The notes beneath the pieces are model-generated. The model did not search any database. It was not told the origin of the DNA and worked only from the letters and a program-made list of their open reading frames with translations. From Mycoplasma buteonis (GTDB taxonomy: Bacteria; Bacillota_I; Bacilli_A; Mycoplasmatales; Metamycoplasmataceae): a stretch of DNA of 64,000 nucleotides. Positions 35,985 to 46,987 of the stretch are shown here, one piece after another; position 1 is the first letter of the stretch, and every line of letters begins with the position of its first letter. The translations under genes were made by a program, and so were the position numbers. Where the stretch lies: contig NZ_JPOK01000006.1 of NCBI RefSeq assembly GCF_000733865.1, positions 46,169 through 110,168 on the forward strand, given 5' to 3'.

Positions 35985-37796
35985 TTAATCGTTAAAACCA
36001 CTTTGGTATAAGCTATGGTAGTATCCTTTTTGATTGAGTAACTCTTGGTGCGTTCCTTTTTCAATAATTTCACCGTGATTAATAACTAAAATTTGATGTG
36101 CATCAATTATAGTGCTTAATCTATGCGCGATAATTAGCATTGTTTTATTTTTCATTAAATAATTTAGTGTGTTTTGAATTTTTTGTTCTGTTATTGTGTC
36201 TATATTTGCTGTAGCTTCATCCATGATAATAATTTGTTTCCCAGAGACTAAAGCTCTGGTAATTGAAAGTAGTTGTTTTTGTCCTTGTGATAAATTAATT
36301 CCGTTATGTTGAATAACTGTCTCGTATCCCTTAGGAAGTGAATTTATATACTCATCTATTTGTGTTAGCTTGCAAATTTCTTTAATTTGTTCTTCGCTTA
36401 ATTTAGGATTAACTATTTTTAAGTTATTTAAAAAGGTATCCTCAAATAAAAATACATCTTGTGAAATGATCGCAATATTTTCACGTCAAGATTTTTCAGT
36501 TATATCTTTTGCATTTTGATTATCAATATAAATGTTACCAGTTGTTGCACTGTAATATTTAGCTAAAAGTTTTGCGATAGTACTTTTCCCACACCCTGTA
36601 TGACCAACAAGTGCTAAAGTATTACCTACTTTGATTTGGAAATTAACATTTTTTAACACTTTAATATCTAAATTAAGCGGATATGAAAAACTAACATTAT
36701 CAAAATTAATTTGTCCTTCTTTAACTTTTAAATCAGTTAATCTAGGATCTAAATCAACGCTTTCTAAGTCTAAAATCCTTTTAATTCTATCTCATGAAGC
36801 AAGTCCGTTTTGCATCGTGCTAGAAAAATCAATAATAGCCATAATTTGATTTGTTAAAGTACTAATGTACATTGAAAACGAAGTTATTACTCCAAAATTA
36901 AAAGCTACAATTCCATAAGAAGGGATGTCGTGCAAGTAAAAATAAGTTGCTAACGCAATAATGATTAATTTGTTAATAACGTGAATAAAATTATATGTAG
37001 GACGCATAACATGTCAAAAAAGAACTGATTTTCTACCAGCATCTCTTTCTGCTAAGCTATATTTTTCGAAACTTTTTAAAATTTTATTATGTTGTTGATG
37101 AACTCTAACCAGAGGTAACACATCTAAAACTTCTTCTAAATAACCATTATAAGCTCCAAAAGCATTTTGTGCTTTACGGAAGTACGCTCTTGTTTTACCA
37201 ATAATTTTAAGAAAAATAATTGCACTTAAAGGGATAATTACTATTGAAATTAAAGCTAAAACAGGTGCATATAAAAACATTAAAGTTAAAGTAAAAACGA
37301 AAGTAAAAATAACTCTTAAAACACTTGACACAATATTTGAAATAGAATCACTAATATTTTGAGTGTCATTGCTTATTGCAGCCATTAAATCACCTGTTTT
37401 TTCATTTTCAAAAAAACTCATTGGCAAGCTTTGGATTTTTTCATAAATTTCTTTACGAAGTAAAAAAGAATATTTATTAAAAATTTTGCCTAAAATTAAG
37501 TTATTTAAAATATTAATCAGAACATTAAAAAGATAAAATAAAATCAAAACAGCTAAAATTATGAGATAAAACACAAAATTCTTTTCTCAAGTTTGCTCAA
37601 AATTCACAGCATTGAAAAAGTAATTTACCAATCATCCGGTTAATCAAGAAATTGCAGCTCCTACAGCCGCTGAAAAAAATAATAAAGTTATTAATGCAAC
37701 TCAGTTCTTTTTAGTAAATGGAACAAGCTTAAAAATATCTCTTAAATCTTTAAATTTAAACTTTTGAGGTTCTTGTTGCAAGTTAAATCTTCTCAT
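35985..37796 (-). CDS. ABC exporter subunit, catalytically competent half
   Basis: 603 residues: six hydrophobic segments in the first ~330 residues, then an ATP-binding domain. Walker A is GHTGCGKST near 398, the signature is LSQGQKQL near 505, and Walker B is IIIMDEATANID near 524 with the catalytic Glu present; the H-loop is IAHRLS. The signature carries Gln in place of the second-position Gly of LSGGQ, as in the TM288/LmrD type of subunit. It overlaps its partner by one base (TAATG). Together they should form a heterodimeric multidrug/lipid exporter. The substrate cannot be read from sequence. Confidence 0.9.
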
Positions 37797-39568
37797 TATG
37801 ATTCCTTTTGTGATTTGTAAATTTCTTGATAATAACTATTATTTTTTAATAAATCTTCATGCGTTCCTTCACCAACTAATTTACCTTTATCTAAAACCAA
37901 AATTTTGTCTAATTTTTGAATAGATTTGATTCTTTGAGCAACAACTACTAGAGTAATATTCTTGAAGTTATTTAAAATATTTTGACGAACTTGATAATCT
38001 GTTTTATTATCTAAAGCACTCGTTGTATCATCTAAAATCAAAATTTTAGGTTCCTTTGCTATTCCTTGTGCAATAGCAACGCGTTGCTTTTGCCCACCGG
38101 ATAAATTAATTCCGTGTTGTCCAATAATTTGATTAGTTTTTGTTTCATATTCATTAATAAAGTCAGCTGAAGCAATTTGAATAAATTTATCGCTATCAAA
38201 ATTGTCTTCGTTTTCTAGTGCGAAACTTAGATTATTTGAAATACTTCCACTAAGTAACATTGGTTTTTGAAACACAGCCGAAATATTTCCATAATAATTT
38301 TCGGTGTCTATTTCATTGATATTTTGGTTATCAATGTAAATACTTCCATTTTGAGGTAAAACTTCACGCAACAACAGATTTGTTAATGTGCTTTTCCCAC
38401 TTCCCGTTTTACCAATAATACCTACAGAAGTATTAGCAGGAATACTAAAAGATAAATTATCGATAACTTTGTTATTCGGATTATCTCTATATGCAAAAGT
38501 TACATTTTTAAATTCAATTTTTCCGTTTTTTATTTTTCTATCACTAACAACTTTAGATATACTTGACTCAATATTTTGTAATTCAAAAACTCTTTTAGAA
38601 CTAACTCCAGCTCGAAAAAGTTTATTAGATTCAAAACAAATTTGAAAAACTCCAAAAGAAATCATTTGTAAATATGAACCAAATAAAAAAGCGTTACTTA
38701 CATAAGTTCCGATATTAGCGTTAGTAAATTTTGCTGCTGTTAAACCTAAAATTAGGTAAACAATAACATTACCAAAAGATACAGCAAAATTAATTAAAGG
38801 TCAGGCAGTTCCTGAAATTTTAATAGACTTTCATCCAATATCAAATAATTCGTTGTTTTCTTTTTGATACTCATTTGCTCTAAAACTTTCTAAGTTGTAA
38901 GCTTTAATTAGCTCTATTCCATTGATATCTTCTTTTGCTCTTGCGTTTAATTTATCTAAAACAATGTTTTCTTTTCGATAATAAGGAAAAATTTTACGTA
39001 TTGCAAAAACTGAACCAATAAAGAAAAAAGGTAAAGTTATTAAAATAGCAATTGATAAGCTTAAACTAGTTAGTAAAGCGAAAATAAAACCTCAGACAAG
39101 TAAAAATAAACCATTAGCAAAAGAACGACACAAAACAAAGAAACCACCATTAATTTTATTAATATCATTTCCAAAACGAGTAATTATAGTTGCATAAGTA
39201 ATTTCTTCAACATCTTCTTTACTTAAAGTAATTAATTTTTTAAATAAATTCATTCTAATAATATGTCTAATATGACTAATTGTATATTCACTAAGCCGCA
39301 TTGAAGCAAAGTTAAAAATTAATTCAAAAAAACCTGCAAGAACTGTCAAAATAACTAAAAATCAAACAACTTCAATTGTTTGTGGATGAATTTTTCACAT
39401 CAAAATTTCAACATAATCTATTTTTTGAGAAGCATCACTAATTCAAATAAATTGCTTTATAAATTGAGGAATTATCATAGCGAAAAAACTCGGAAAAATA
39501 GAGATAAAAAAGCACAAAAATATCCGAATTCTAGTTGTCTTCGGTAAGGTTTTAAATAGCTGTCACAT
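37796..39568 (-). CDS. ABC exporter subunit, degenerate-site half
   Basis: 590 residues, starting MWQLFKTLPKTTRIRIFL with TGA as the second codon. Six hydrophobic segments are followed by an ATP-binding domain: Walker A GKTGSGKST near 385, signature LSGGQKQRV near 486, Walker B ILILDDTTSALD near 512. The Walker B ends in Asp-Asp, so the usual catalytic Glu is Asp, and the H-loop His appears as Gln (VVAQRIKS). These are the marks of the degenerate ATP site in TM287/288-like heterodimers. A TATAAT box on the minus strand lies seven bases before the ATG and there is no ribosome site, so the message is probably leaderless. Confidence 0.9.
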
Positions 39569-39575
39569 ATGTAAA

Positions 39576-39581
39576 ATTATA
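39576..39581 (-). promoter_or_regulatory. -10 box for a leaderless ABC exporter mRNA
   Basis: TATAAT on the minus strand, seven bases before the ATG at 39568. Confidence 0.5.
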
Positions 39582-39642
39582 AATTTTTTTAGTTAAGAAA
39601 AATCCATTTTAACAAATAAAAAGCTTTTTCATGCTCCAGCAA

Positions 39643-39672
39643 GAAAAAAAGAATTAAACTTTAGTTTAATTC
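39643..39672 (-). terminator. Terminator of the small hypothetical gene
   Basis: GAATTAAACT-tt-AGTTTAATTC then seven T on the minus strand; the stop codon is inside the stem. Confidence 0.75.
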
Positions 39673-40182
39673 TTTCATCAAATATTGACCATCATAAGGA
39701 CAAAGTATTTTTTTAGTTTCTGGATTAACATCTAAAATATCGTACCCTAGTAAACTTCTTGTGTATGGTTCTTTACCAAGAAATTCTAATGTTAAATGCT
39801 GCATATGTGAAATCTCTGCTTTTTCTTCATTAAAAAAGAACTCTTTTTTATAAACAGGGACAACTGATAAAGAAAAATTTAATAAAATGTTCTTTTGTAG
39901 CATTTCTATTTCATTCTCTTTAAAAAAATTATAAATTTCATCATACAACTCTTTTATAGTTAAAATAACTTTTTCATCTGCTTCATCTAGATTTTTATCA
40001 ACATTCTTTTTCATATAATCAAAATAGAATTTTTGAAAATTTTCTCATTTTAATAGATTGATTTGTTTTGTTTTAATCATTTCTAAAAAAAATCTAACTT
40101 GCACATTTATATCCAAATCACCGAAAAAAAATTGGTAGGTTTTGCGGCATCTTTCACATTGAGCTTCTACTGTATTAATCAT
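39661..40182 (-). CDS. Hypothetical protein with an N-terminal CxxC pair
   Basis: 173 residues, acidic and helical, no signal peptide or membrane segment. Near the start there is CERC (Cys9, Cys12) in AQCERCRKTYQFFF, and a single further Cys in KILCPYDGQYL close to the end. The size and place of the first pair resemble DUF177/YceD-type proteins, which often carry such a motif, with a C-terminal acidic region including LDVNPETKK; I do not see enough to name it. YceD-type genes usually precede rpmF, which is not the case here. It diverges from rnhB. Confidence 0.55.
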
Positions 40183-40206
40183 AATTTAATTTTATCAATA
40201 TATTTA

Positions 40207-40212
40207 TATAAT
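40207..40212 (+). promoter_or_regulatory. -10 box for a leaderless rnhB mRNA
   Basis: TATAAT six bases before the rnhB ATG at 40219, no ribosome site. Confidence 0.55.
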
Positions 40213-40218
40213 TAAAAT

Positions 40219-40821
40219 ATGCTAGATTATGAAATAAAAAATAATTTTTTACACTTGAATGTTATTGGTTTGGATGAAGCCGGTCGCGGAGCTTGAGCAG
40301 GTCCTGTTGTAGTCGCTGGTTGTGTCTTAAACTTAACCAAAAAATATCACGAAAAAATAAATGATTCTAAAAAATTAAATGAGAAAGACAGACAAGAATT
40401 GTCAATTTGGATAAAAACAAACGCAAAAGCCTACTCAATTAAATTTATTAATTCAGATATAGTTGATCAAATTGGTCCAAAAAAAGCTTCCCAACTAGGA
40501 ATGCAACAATGCCTTACAGAAATAATTAGTCAATTACAGTTAGATGTTGTTATTACAGATTTTGAAAAAATAGATACCAGTTTACCTTTACACAATTTAA
40601 TTAAAGGTGATCAAAAATCAATTAATGTGGCTGCTGCAAGCATTCTTGCTAAAGTAGCGCGTGATAATTTTATGATTGAAAAATCATCGGAATTATTTTC
40701 ATTTCATAAACACAAAGGATACGGAACTAAATTGCACCAAGAAGAACTTTTAAAAAATGGAGTTTCGCAGTTACACCGAAAGTCTTATGCACCAATTAAA
40801 AAAATATTGAAAGGAATATAA
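40219..40821 (+). CDS. rnhB: Ribonuclease HII
   Basis: 200 residues. It removes ribonucleotides misinserted in DNA and RNA primers. The active site is GLDEAGRGAWAGPVVVAG (Asp19-Glu20), with further acidic residue in VVITDFEK and the conserved helix AAASILAKVARD. The HKGYGTKLH segment contacts DNA. The stop overlaps the start of the next gene (TAATG). Confidence 0.95.
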
Positions 40822-41549
40822 TGCAATACGTTATTTTAGTTTGAGCTATAATTTCTCTTTTTACTTTATATTATTTAGAAATAATTCGAGAAGTTAAATT
40901 TTTATATAAATCAGGTTTATATACAAAAAATATAAAAAGAAGGATTTGAAAAAAATTTAATGTTTTATGAATTTCAATCATCATCACCATATCTTTAATG
41001 ATTCCTTATTTAATTATTATGATAAATTATTTTAATTCAAATGAAGCACCGCAAGATTTTGATAAAGTTATTTGATTAACTCCAATTATTATTTTAGGAT
41101 TTTCATCTCTGATTTGAATCTATGTTTTAATTTCATTTTTCATTTTTATATCAAAAATGAAAAATAACTTCAAAATAAAATTAGTTGATTATCAAAAATT
41201 TAGTTTAGAAGAAACTAACATTTCATTTGATTTCAAAAATTCTTATATTTTAAAAAAAATTAGAAATTTTAAATCTATTGAAATTGATTTACCAAGTCAT
41301 ATTAGAACTGCGTTAGCGTTTAAAAAGCGTGAATCTGACGCTTACTATGAACAAATTGTTTTTTCTTTAATCACTTATTTATCTTGATGTCCTGTTTCAA
41401 ATTCAAACACAGATTTTTACGAAGTAAAACCCGAAAATTTAGAAAAATCAGTTTTATTTATACTAAAATACTTTTTTAAAACATATCAAAAAGAATTAAA
41501 AATTAATTTATTTAAGTATGAAGCAGCGATTAAAAAAGTATTAAATTAA
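40821..41549 (+). CDS. Hypothetical membrane protein
   Basis: 242 residues, start coupled to rnhB by TAATG. Three hydrophobic segments are visible (about 2-18, 48-70 and 78-110), separated by a basic loop (KNIKRRIWKKF). The C-terminal ~130 residues look cytoplasmic and charged, with aromatic clusters. I recognise no family. Coupling to rnhB may be positional only. It ends at a clear terminator. Confidence 0.6.
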
Positions 41550-41571
41550 TTAGCTTTTGCTAATTTTTTTA
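41548..41571 (+). terminator. Terminator of the rnhB unit
   Basis: AATTAGC-tttt-GCTAATT then a T-run. Confidence 0.85.
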
Positions 41572-41583
41572 TTTTAATTATTT

Positions 41584-41610
41584 TTAGCAATCTATTTGAT
41601 AGAGTGCTAA
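41584..41610 (+). promoter_or_regulatory. CIRCE operator (HrcA binding site) of clpB
   Basis: TTAGCAATC-N9-GAGTGCTAA matches the CIRCE consensus TTAGCACTC-N9-GAGTGCTAA with one mismatch in the left arm (A for C at position 7) and the exact 9-base spacer. It is 33 bases before the clpB start. It implies heat-shock control by the repressor HrcA, which is not encoded here. Confidence 0.9.
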
Positions 41611-41643
41611 AATTAATATATAAGAAAGTTGGAAGGGAGAATT

Positions 41644-43770
41644 ATGAATGCAAGTTGAGAACCAAATGAAAGTGCTTTAAAAAAGTATGGACGTAATTTA
41701 ACTAATTTAGCTAAAGAAAATAAATTAGAACCAGTGATAGGTAGAAGCGAAGAAATTCGTAGAATGATTCGAATTTTAAGTAGAAAAACTAAAAACAACC
41801 CAGTCCTTATCGGTGAACCTGGAGTAGGGAAAACAGCAATAGTCGAAGGTTTAGCAATTAAAATTCTAGAAGGTCAAGTACCAGAAAATTTAAAAAATTC
41901 TGAAGTTATAGAACTTGATTTAGCATCTTTAATTGCAGGAGCTTCTTATCAAGGTGAATTTGAAAAAAGATTAAAAGAAGTTTTGAAAGCTGTTGAAGAA
42001 TCTAAAAATGAAATCATTTTATTTATTGATGAAATTCACATGTTAATCGGAACTGGTAAAACAGGTGCAGATTCTGGTATGGACGCCGCAAACATTATCA
42101 AACCTTTAATGGCTCGTGGTTTATTACACTTAATCGGAGCAACAACTTATGATGAATATCGTAAATACATTGAAAAAGATGCAGCTTTAGAACGGAGAAT
42201 GCAAAAAATAGATATAAACGAACCTAGTGTAAGTGACACAATAACTATTTTGCGTGGAATTAAATCTAGACTAGAACAATTTCATAAAGTAAAAATAGAT
42301 GATGATGCTTTAATCGAAGCTGCTAATTTATCTAATCGTTATATTACTGATAGATTTTTGCCAGACAAAGCGATAGATTTAGTTGATGAAGCAGCAGCAA
42401 CAATTAAAACTGAAATGAATTTTAAACCGGAATTATTAGAAAAAGCTCAACAAGAAAAAATAACTTTAGAAGTTGAAAAAGCAGCTTTAATTTCTAATAA
42501 AGAAAAACATAACAATGAAAAAATAAAAGAATTAGAAAATAAACTAGAAAAATTAAATTTAAAAATTAATCAATTAAATAAAAAATGAAATTATGAGAAA
42601 GAGCAATTAAATTTAATTGCTAAAATTCAAAAAGAAATTGATGAATTAAATTTTAAAATGAATAATGCTCAAAATGATGGTAATTATGAATTAGCATCAA
42701 AAATAAAATATAGTTTAATACCTAACAAAGAAGAAGAATTAAAAAAATTAAATGATAATAAAAACTTATCAGATTCTTTAATTAAAGATTTAGTGACTAA
42801 AGAAGATATTGCTCAAATTATTTCTAAATGAACAAAAATACCGCTTAACAAACTTCTAGAAACAGAAAAAAATAAGTTATTGAGTATGGAAGAAAACCTA
42901 AATAAAGTTTTAATTGACCAACAAGAAGCTATCAAGCTAGTTTCAAACGCAATTATTAGAACAAAAGCTAATATTAACGATCCAGATAGACCACTTGCAA
43001 GCTTTCTGTTTTTAGGTCCTACAGGTGTCGGGAAAACAGAGCTAGCTAGAAAATTAGCATATGAGCTTTTTGATAACGAAAAACAAATGATAAGACTAGA
43101 TATGAGTGAATATATGGAAAAACATTCAGTTTCTAAAATTATCGGTTCTCCTCCTGGTTACGTTGGATATAACGAAAGCGGTACTTTAGCAGAAAAAATT
43201 AGAAAAAATCCTTATACAATTTTATTACTTGATGAAATAGAAAAAGCACATAGTGAAGTAACAAATGTTTTTTTACAAATTTTAGATAGTGGTAAGTTTA
43301 CAGACTCATCTGGTAAACTTGTTAATTGTAAAAATTTAATTATCATTATGACTTCTAATTTAGGAGCATCAGAAATTTTAAGAAATCAAAAACCTTTAAA
43401 AAATAATGTTATTAGAAAAATTTTAAATTCATTTTTTAAGCCTGAATTTATAAATAGAATTGATGAAATAATTCAGTTTAATCCATTATCTAAGGAATCT
43501 TTAAATAAAATTATTACTTTAGAACTAGATAAATTAAATAAAAGAATTTATCAATCAAAAAATATAAAAATATCATTTGATAATTTGTCTATTAATAAAA
43601 TTTTAAGTGAGTCATATGACCCAGAATATGGAGCACGTCCTATTAAAAGATACATTCAAAAAAATATTGAAAATTTAATTGCTTTACACATTATTAATGG
43701 TGATTTAATTAATGAACATCAATATATTTGTAGGGTAATTAATAATAAATTTTCTCTTAAAACAATATAA
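41644..43770 (+). CDS. clpB: ClpB-type disaggregase ATPase, without N-domain
   Basis: 708 residues. It resolubilises aggregated proteins, normally with DnaK. The first AAA+ module has Walker A GEPGVGKT (58-65) and Walker [12 protein letters not shown] middle coiled coil follows at about 270-400, very Lys/Glu-rich and characteristic of ClpB. The second module has Walker [10 protein letters not shown] near 458 and [10 protein letters not shown]. The roughly 140-residue N-terminal Clp-N domain of other bacteria is absent: the protein begins only about 30 residues before the first ATPase. This short form is known in mycoplasmas. The ribosome site is GGGAG. Regulated by the CIRCE upstream. Confidence 0.95.
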
Positions 43771-43797
43771 AAAAGCAAGTTTAAGCTTGCTTTTTTT
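43770..43797. terminator. Shared terminator of clpB and the dnaA-dnaN unit
   Basis: AAAAGCAAG-tttaag-CTTGCTTTT with T-run on the plus strand; it reaches the stop of the convergent S4 gene. Confidence 0.8.
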
Positions 43798-44011
43798 ATT
43801 CTTCTAATGCTTCAATTTTAATTAATGTATCGTTTACTCATACAATATCGCCAGGACGAATTTTGCTTGTTCGTCCTTTTGCGGGTTCACCATTTATTTT
43901 GACAGAGTTATATTCTAGAAAAGATTTTGCTGCACCACCTGTTTGAATTTCGTCTATTTTTTTTAAAAATTGACTTACTTTAATAGATTCACCTTTAATT
44001 TTTATAATCAT
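43796..44011 (-). CDS. S4-domain RNA-binding protein, YaaA/RlbA-like
   Basis: 71 residues. The S4 fold is seen in VSQFLKKIDEIQTGGAAKSF, YNSVKVNGEPAKGR and RPGDIVWVNDTL. The place right after dnaN is that of yaaA (rlbA) in Bacillus (dnaA-dnaN-yaaA-recF); recF is not next. Family members act in ribosome assembly. The ATG at 44011 is 10 bases after the dnaN stop, with an AGAAAGGGAAAT ribosome site. Confidence 0.85.
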
Positions 44012-44021
44012 ATTTCCCTTT

Positions 44022-45134
44022 CTAGTATCTTCTTAATGGAGTAATTAATTGTTTGTTATTTGTATCGTTTTCAGCTGTGAAAAGTAAACGATCATATTTA
44101 TCACTAATTCTTATTATTATTTTACCATTTTCTAATGTACTAATTGCGTCTTTTAAATAAAGATAATCTAAATCTATCTCAAAATCAGGTCCTTCTAATT
44201 CATAATTTACGGTGTGAGCTTTTGCTGATCCTATTTCAGGAACTTCAAAATTTAAATTTATACCAGCTTGAGAAAAATTAAATTCTAATCTTCTTGATTT
44301 TTCACTGTTTATAAACAATGCTTTATTAATTAGATTATTAAGTTCTGTTTTATCAATTTTAATAACATTTTTAATACCAAAATCAAAAAGTCTTGTTGTA
44401 TCGATATATTTAATTGATGTTAAATTAACTTGAATTATTGTATTTTCATATGAAATACCTAATTTTGATGTATTAAAAAATACAAAAATTTTCTTAGGTG
44501 TTTCTTTTGTAATTATTTTCTTAAGAGCTTTAGCTTCTATAACAACATCTATATTAATAGGTAATAAAGTTTTGAGTACTTCTGTTGACATTCTGTATGA
44601 ATCTGTTGCACTAAAACGAATTCCTTTTTCTTCACCTTTTAAATGAACACATTTATACATAATTGAATTTAATTTATCTGAGGCTAATGAGGTAGAAACA
44701 CAAACGTCATTTACTATTCTATCCATATCTTTTGAATTAACTTCAAATTTATTATAAGAATCATTAAAATCAACAATAAAAAAGTTAGGATCTTGATATG
44801 TTGCTAATTCAAATTTTGTCAATCCTTCATAAATTAAAATAGTTTCATTCAATGTTTCAAAAGTAATATATCTATCAAATTTCTTTATAACATTTTTTAA
44901 AATAGTTGCATTTAAAATAATTCTTCCTGATGTTTCTAATTTAATATCTGCTTCATCAACTTCGAATTCTTTCTTAGCTGTAAATGAATTAGTATTAACA
45001 ATAAATTTTAAAGAGCTTGAATCTATTTCTAAACCTATATTTTTTCCTGAATGATTAACATCACCTAAATCTACATATGTGTAAAGAAAATCAACAGCTG
45101 TTTCAATAACTTTTTTTGAAATGATAAATTTCAT
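44022..45134 (-). CDS. dnaN: DNA polymerase III beta subunit (sliding clamp)
   Basis: 370 residues. It encircles DNA and gives polymerase III its processivity. The three-domain clamp shows MKFIISKKVIETAVDFLYTY at the start, LKNVIKKFDRYITFE near 95, the domain-boundary segment IRFSATDSYRMSTEV near 170, and ends LITPLRRY, a variant of the family's LxMPxRL tail. The ribosome site is AGGAGA. It follows dnaA. Confidence 0.96.
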   Translation of the reverse strand: MKFIISKKVIETAVDFLYTYVDLGDVNHSGKNIGLEIDSSSLKFIVNTNSFTAKKEFEVDEADIKLETSGRIILNATILKNVIKKFDRYITFETLNETILIYEGLTKFELATYQDPNFFIVDFNDSYNKFEVNSKDMDRIVNDVCVSTSLASDKLNSIMYKCVHLKGEEKGIRFSATDSYRMSTEVLKTLLPINIDVVIEAKALKKIITKETPKKIFVFFNTSKLGISYENTIIQVNLTSIKYIDTTRLFDFGIKNVIKIDKTELNNLINKALFINSEKSRRLEFNFSQAGINLNFEVPEIGSAKAHTVNYELEGPDFEIDLDYLYLKDAISTLENGKIIIRISDKYDRLLFTAENDTNNKQLITPLRRY

Positions 45135-45162
45135 AATTGTCTCCTAAATAATAAATATATAT

Positions 45163-45179
45163 TGTGGATATGTGGATAA
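45163..45179. other. DnaA boxes between dnaA and dnaN
   Basis: TGTGGATAT (45163-45171) and TGTGGATAA (45171-45179) are, on the minus strand, one near-match and one exact TTATCCACA box; they overlap by one base. Confidence 0.7.
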
Positions 45180-45268
45180 AAATCTAAAAAGTTATAAAAA
45201 TTTAGTTTTTTATTCAAAAAATAACCTTTTTAATTCATTTTGCTTGTTGATAATTAACTAATAACTAG

Positions 45269-46699
45269 CTAATTTATCCCGAAAATTTTTTCTTTTAAGT
45301 AGCTCATAGCTTTAATAGTTGACTGATCTACATTTTCATCTTTGTATTTTTTAAGTGCATTTAAAACTGTTGAATGATCTCTATGAAAATATTTTCCTAT
45401 TTCAGTTGATGAAAAATTTAGCACTTGAGAAAACATATTCATAGCTATATGTCTTGCAATAACGATGTTAGCTACTCTTGATTTTCCTAGAATATCTTTT
45501 GTAGTTACAGCATAATATTTAGCCACAGTTTTTAGAATAATTTCTGGAGTAATATTTTCTTTACCTTTAACAACATCTTTGAAAGCATTAACGATAACAC
45601 CATAAACGTAATCTGCATTTATAATATCTTTTTTATAATAATTGATTCTTTTTACAGCTCCACTTAAAGCCCTAACACTAGATGAATGATTTCTAACAAT
45701 GAATTCTTTTGATTTATCATCCAAAGTTTCTTTTTTAATTTCACATGAATCTAGTAAAAAATCTAAAATTTTATTTAAATCTCGATCGCTAGGTGTTTTA
45801 ATTTTTGTAATAAATCCTGAACTAAATCTTGTTATTAAACGATTATCAAACATATTAGAAAGTTCATTTATTTCACTTTCACAAGCAATAACAGTAGGTT
45901 TATCTTTTTGCATTCTACCGTCAATTATTTGAAAAATAAAGTTTTTTGTAGCTTTTTTTTGACCATCTCCAAAAATTTGAAAATCATCAAACAATACTAA
46001 ATCTAACTCGCAATAATATTTGATAATTTTAGATATTTTAATTTGATTATTTTCTTGCAATAAAGCAGCAATATCTCTTGCAAAATTGGTTGGATTAATA
46101 TAAGTAACCCTTTTACCTTGTTTAATAAATTCGTTACCTAAAGCTTGCAATAAATGTGTTTTACCATACCCTGATTTACTAGAAATATAAATAATTGGTA
46201 AATCCATTTTATTAAATGCTAGTTGTTTACAAATTCTAATAGCTTCACTGTTAAACTCGCTTTCAACATAGTTATCAAATTGATAATTTTGGTTGAAATT
46301 TGAATGAATTGTATTGTTTTTTTGATTTTTTTCTGTTTTTAAAATATTAATTTGTTCACTATTAGGAATTTCTGTTTTAGAAATTTCTTTTTCATATTCA
46401 ATAATCTCTTTATCTACAATTTGATATTGAATGCCTGAACCGAAAATCTGTTTAATTGCTTTATTAATATTGTCATCAAACATAACTTTAATCTTATTTG
46501 TAAAATTTGGAGTAGCAACTTTTACTAATATAGTTACTATGTTATTTTGAAAACGAATTATTTTTACATTTTTAAAAAATGTTTGATACATCATATTATC
46601 ATTTATTTCGTTTTGCATAAATTCTTTAAATTGTTCTGTATATGAATTTAAAGAAGCGTTTGTGTTTAATAAAGTCGTATTTTGATCAATGTTACTCAT
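45269..46699 (-). CDS. dnaA: Chromosomal replication initiator DnaA
   Basis: 476 residues. It binds DnaA boxes, melts the origin and loads the helicase. Domain I is residues 1-90, with a poorly conserved Asn/Lys-rich linker. The AAA+ core has Walker A SKSGYGKTHL near 173 and Walker B LVLFDDFQIFG near 235. The C-terminal DNA-binding domain has FHRDHSTVLNALKK near 435, the DnaA signature. The ATG at 46699 lies beside the DnaA-box region. Confidence 0.97.
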   Translation of the reverse strand: MSNIDQNTTLLNTNASLNSYTEQFKEFMQNEINDNMMYQTFFKNVKIIRFQNNIVTILVKVATPNFTNKIKVMFDDNINKAIKQIFGSGIQYQIVDKEIIEYEKEISKTEIPNSEQINILKTEKNQKNNTIHSNFNQNYQFDNYVESEFNSEAIRICKQLAFNKMDLPIIYISSKSGYGKTHLLQALGNEFIKQGKRVTYINPTNFARDIAALLQENNQIKISKIIKYYCELDLVLFDDFQIFGDGQKKATKNFIFQIIDGRMQKDKPTVIACESEINELSNMFDNRLITRFSSGFITKIKTPSDRDLNKILDFLLDSCEIKKETLDDKSKEFIVRNHSSSVRALSGAVKRINYYKKDIINADYVYGVIVNAFKDVVKGKENITPEIILKTVAKYYAVTTKDILGKSRVANIVIARHIAMNMFSQVLNFSSTEIGKYFHRDHSTVLNALKKYKDENVDQSTIKAMSYLKEKIFGIN

Positions 46700-46987
46700 G
46701 TAATAATTTTATTATTTTATTTAGTTTAAAATTAATAATTTATATAAATAATTTATTAAGTTAATTTTTAAATTTTTATTCACAACTTTTATACCTACAA
46801 AATAGATATAAAGCATATTTATACACATAGTAAAAAAATTGTTAATAAGTATGTTTAAAATATGTTTATTAAAGTTGTGGAAAATTATTTTAATAAACAT
46901 AAGTTATACACACTTTATTAACATATAAAATTCTTTATTTTTACTTAAAATTACACATTTTTAAAATTGATATAATTAATAATAATT
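46700..46987. other. Putative chromosomal replication origin (oriC)
   Basis: A 288-base AT-rich region between divergent dnaA and recD2-like genes. Exact DnaA boxes (TTATNCACA) occur at 46776-46784 (TTATTCACA), 46819-46827 (TTATACACA) and 46904-46912 (TTATACACA), and a near-match (TGTGGAAAA) at 46876-46884. Further partial boxes lie between. Runs of A/T could serve as the unwinding element. Genes to the right are all on the plus strand and the dnaA block runs left, consistent with bidirectional replication from here. Confidence 0.8.
46971..46976 (+). promoter_or_regulatory. -10 box of the recD2-pth-tilS unit
   Basis: TATAAT 11 bases before the ATG at 46988. With the start expected about seven bases on, the leader is at most about five bases, and there is no ribosome site. 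Confidence 0.5.
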
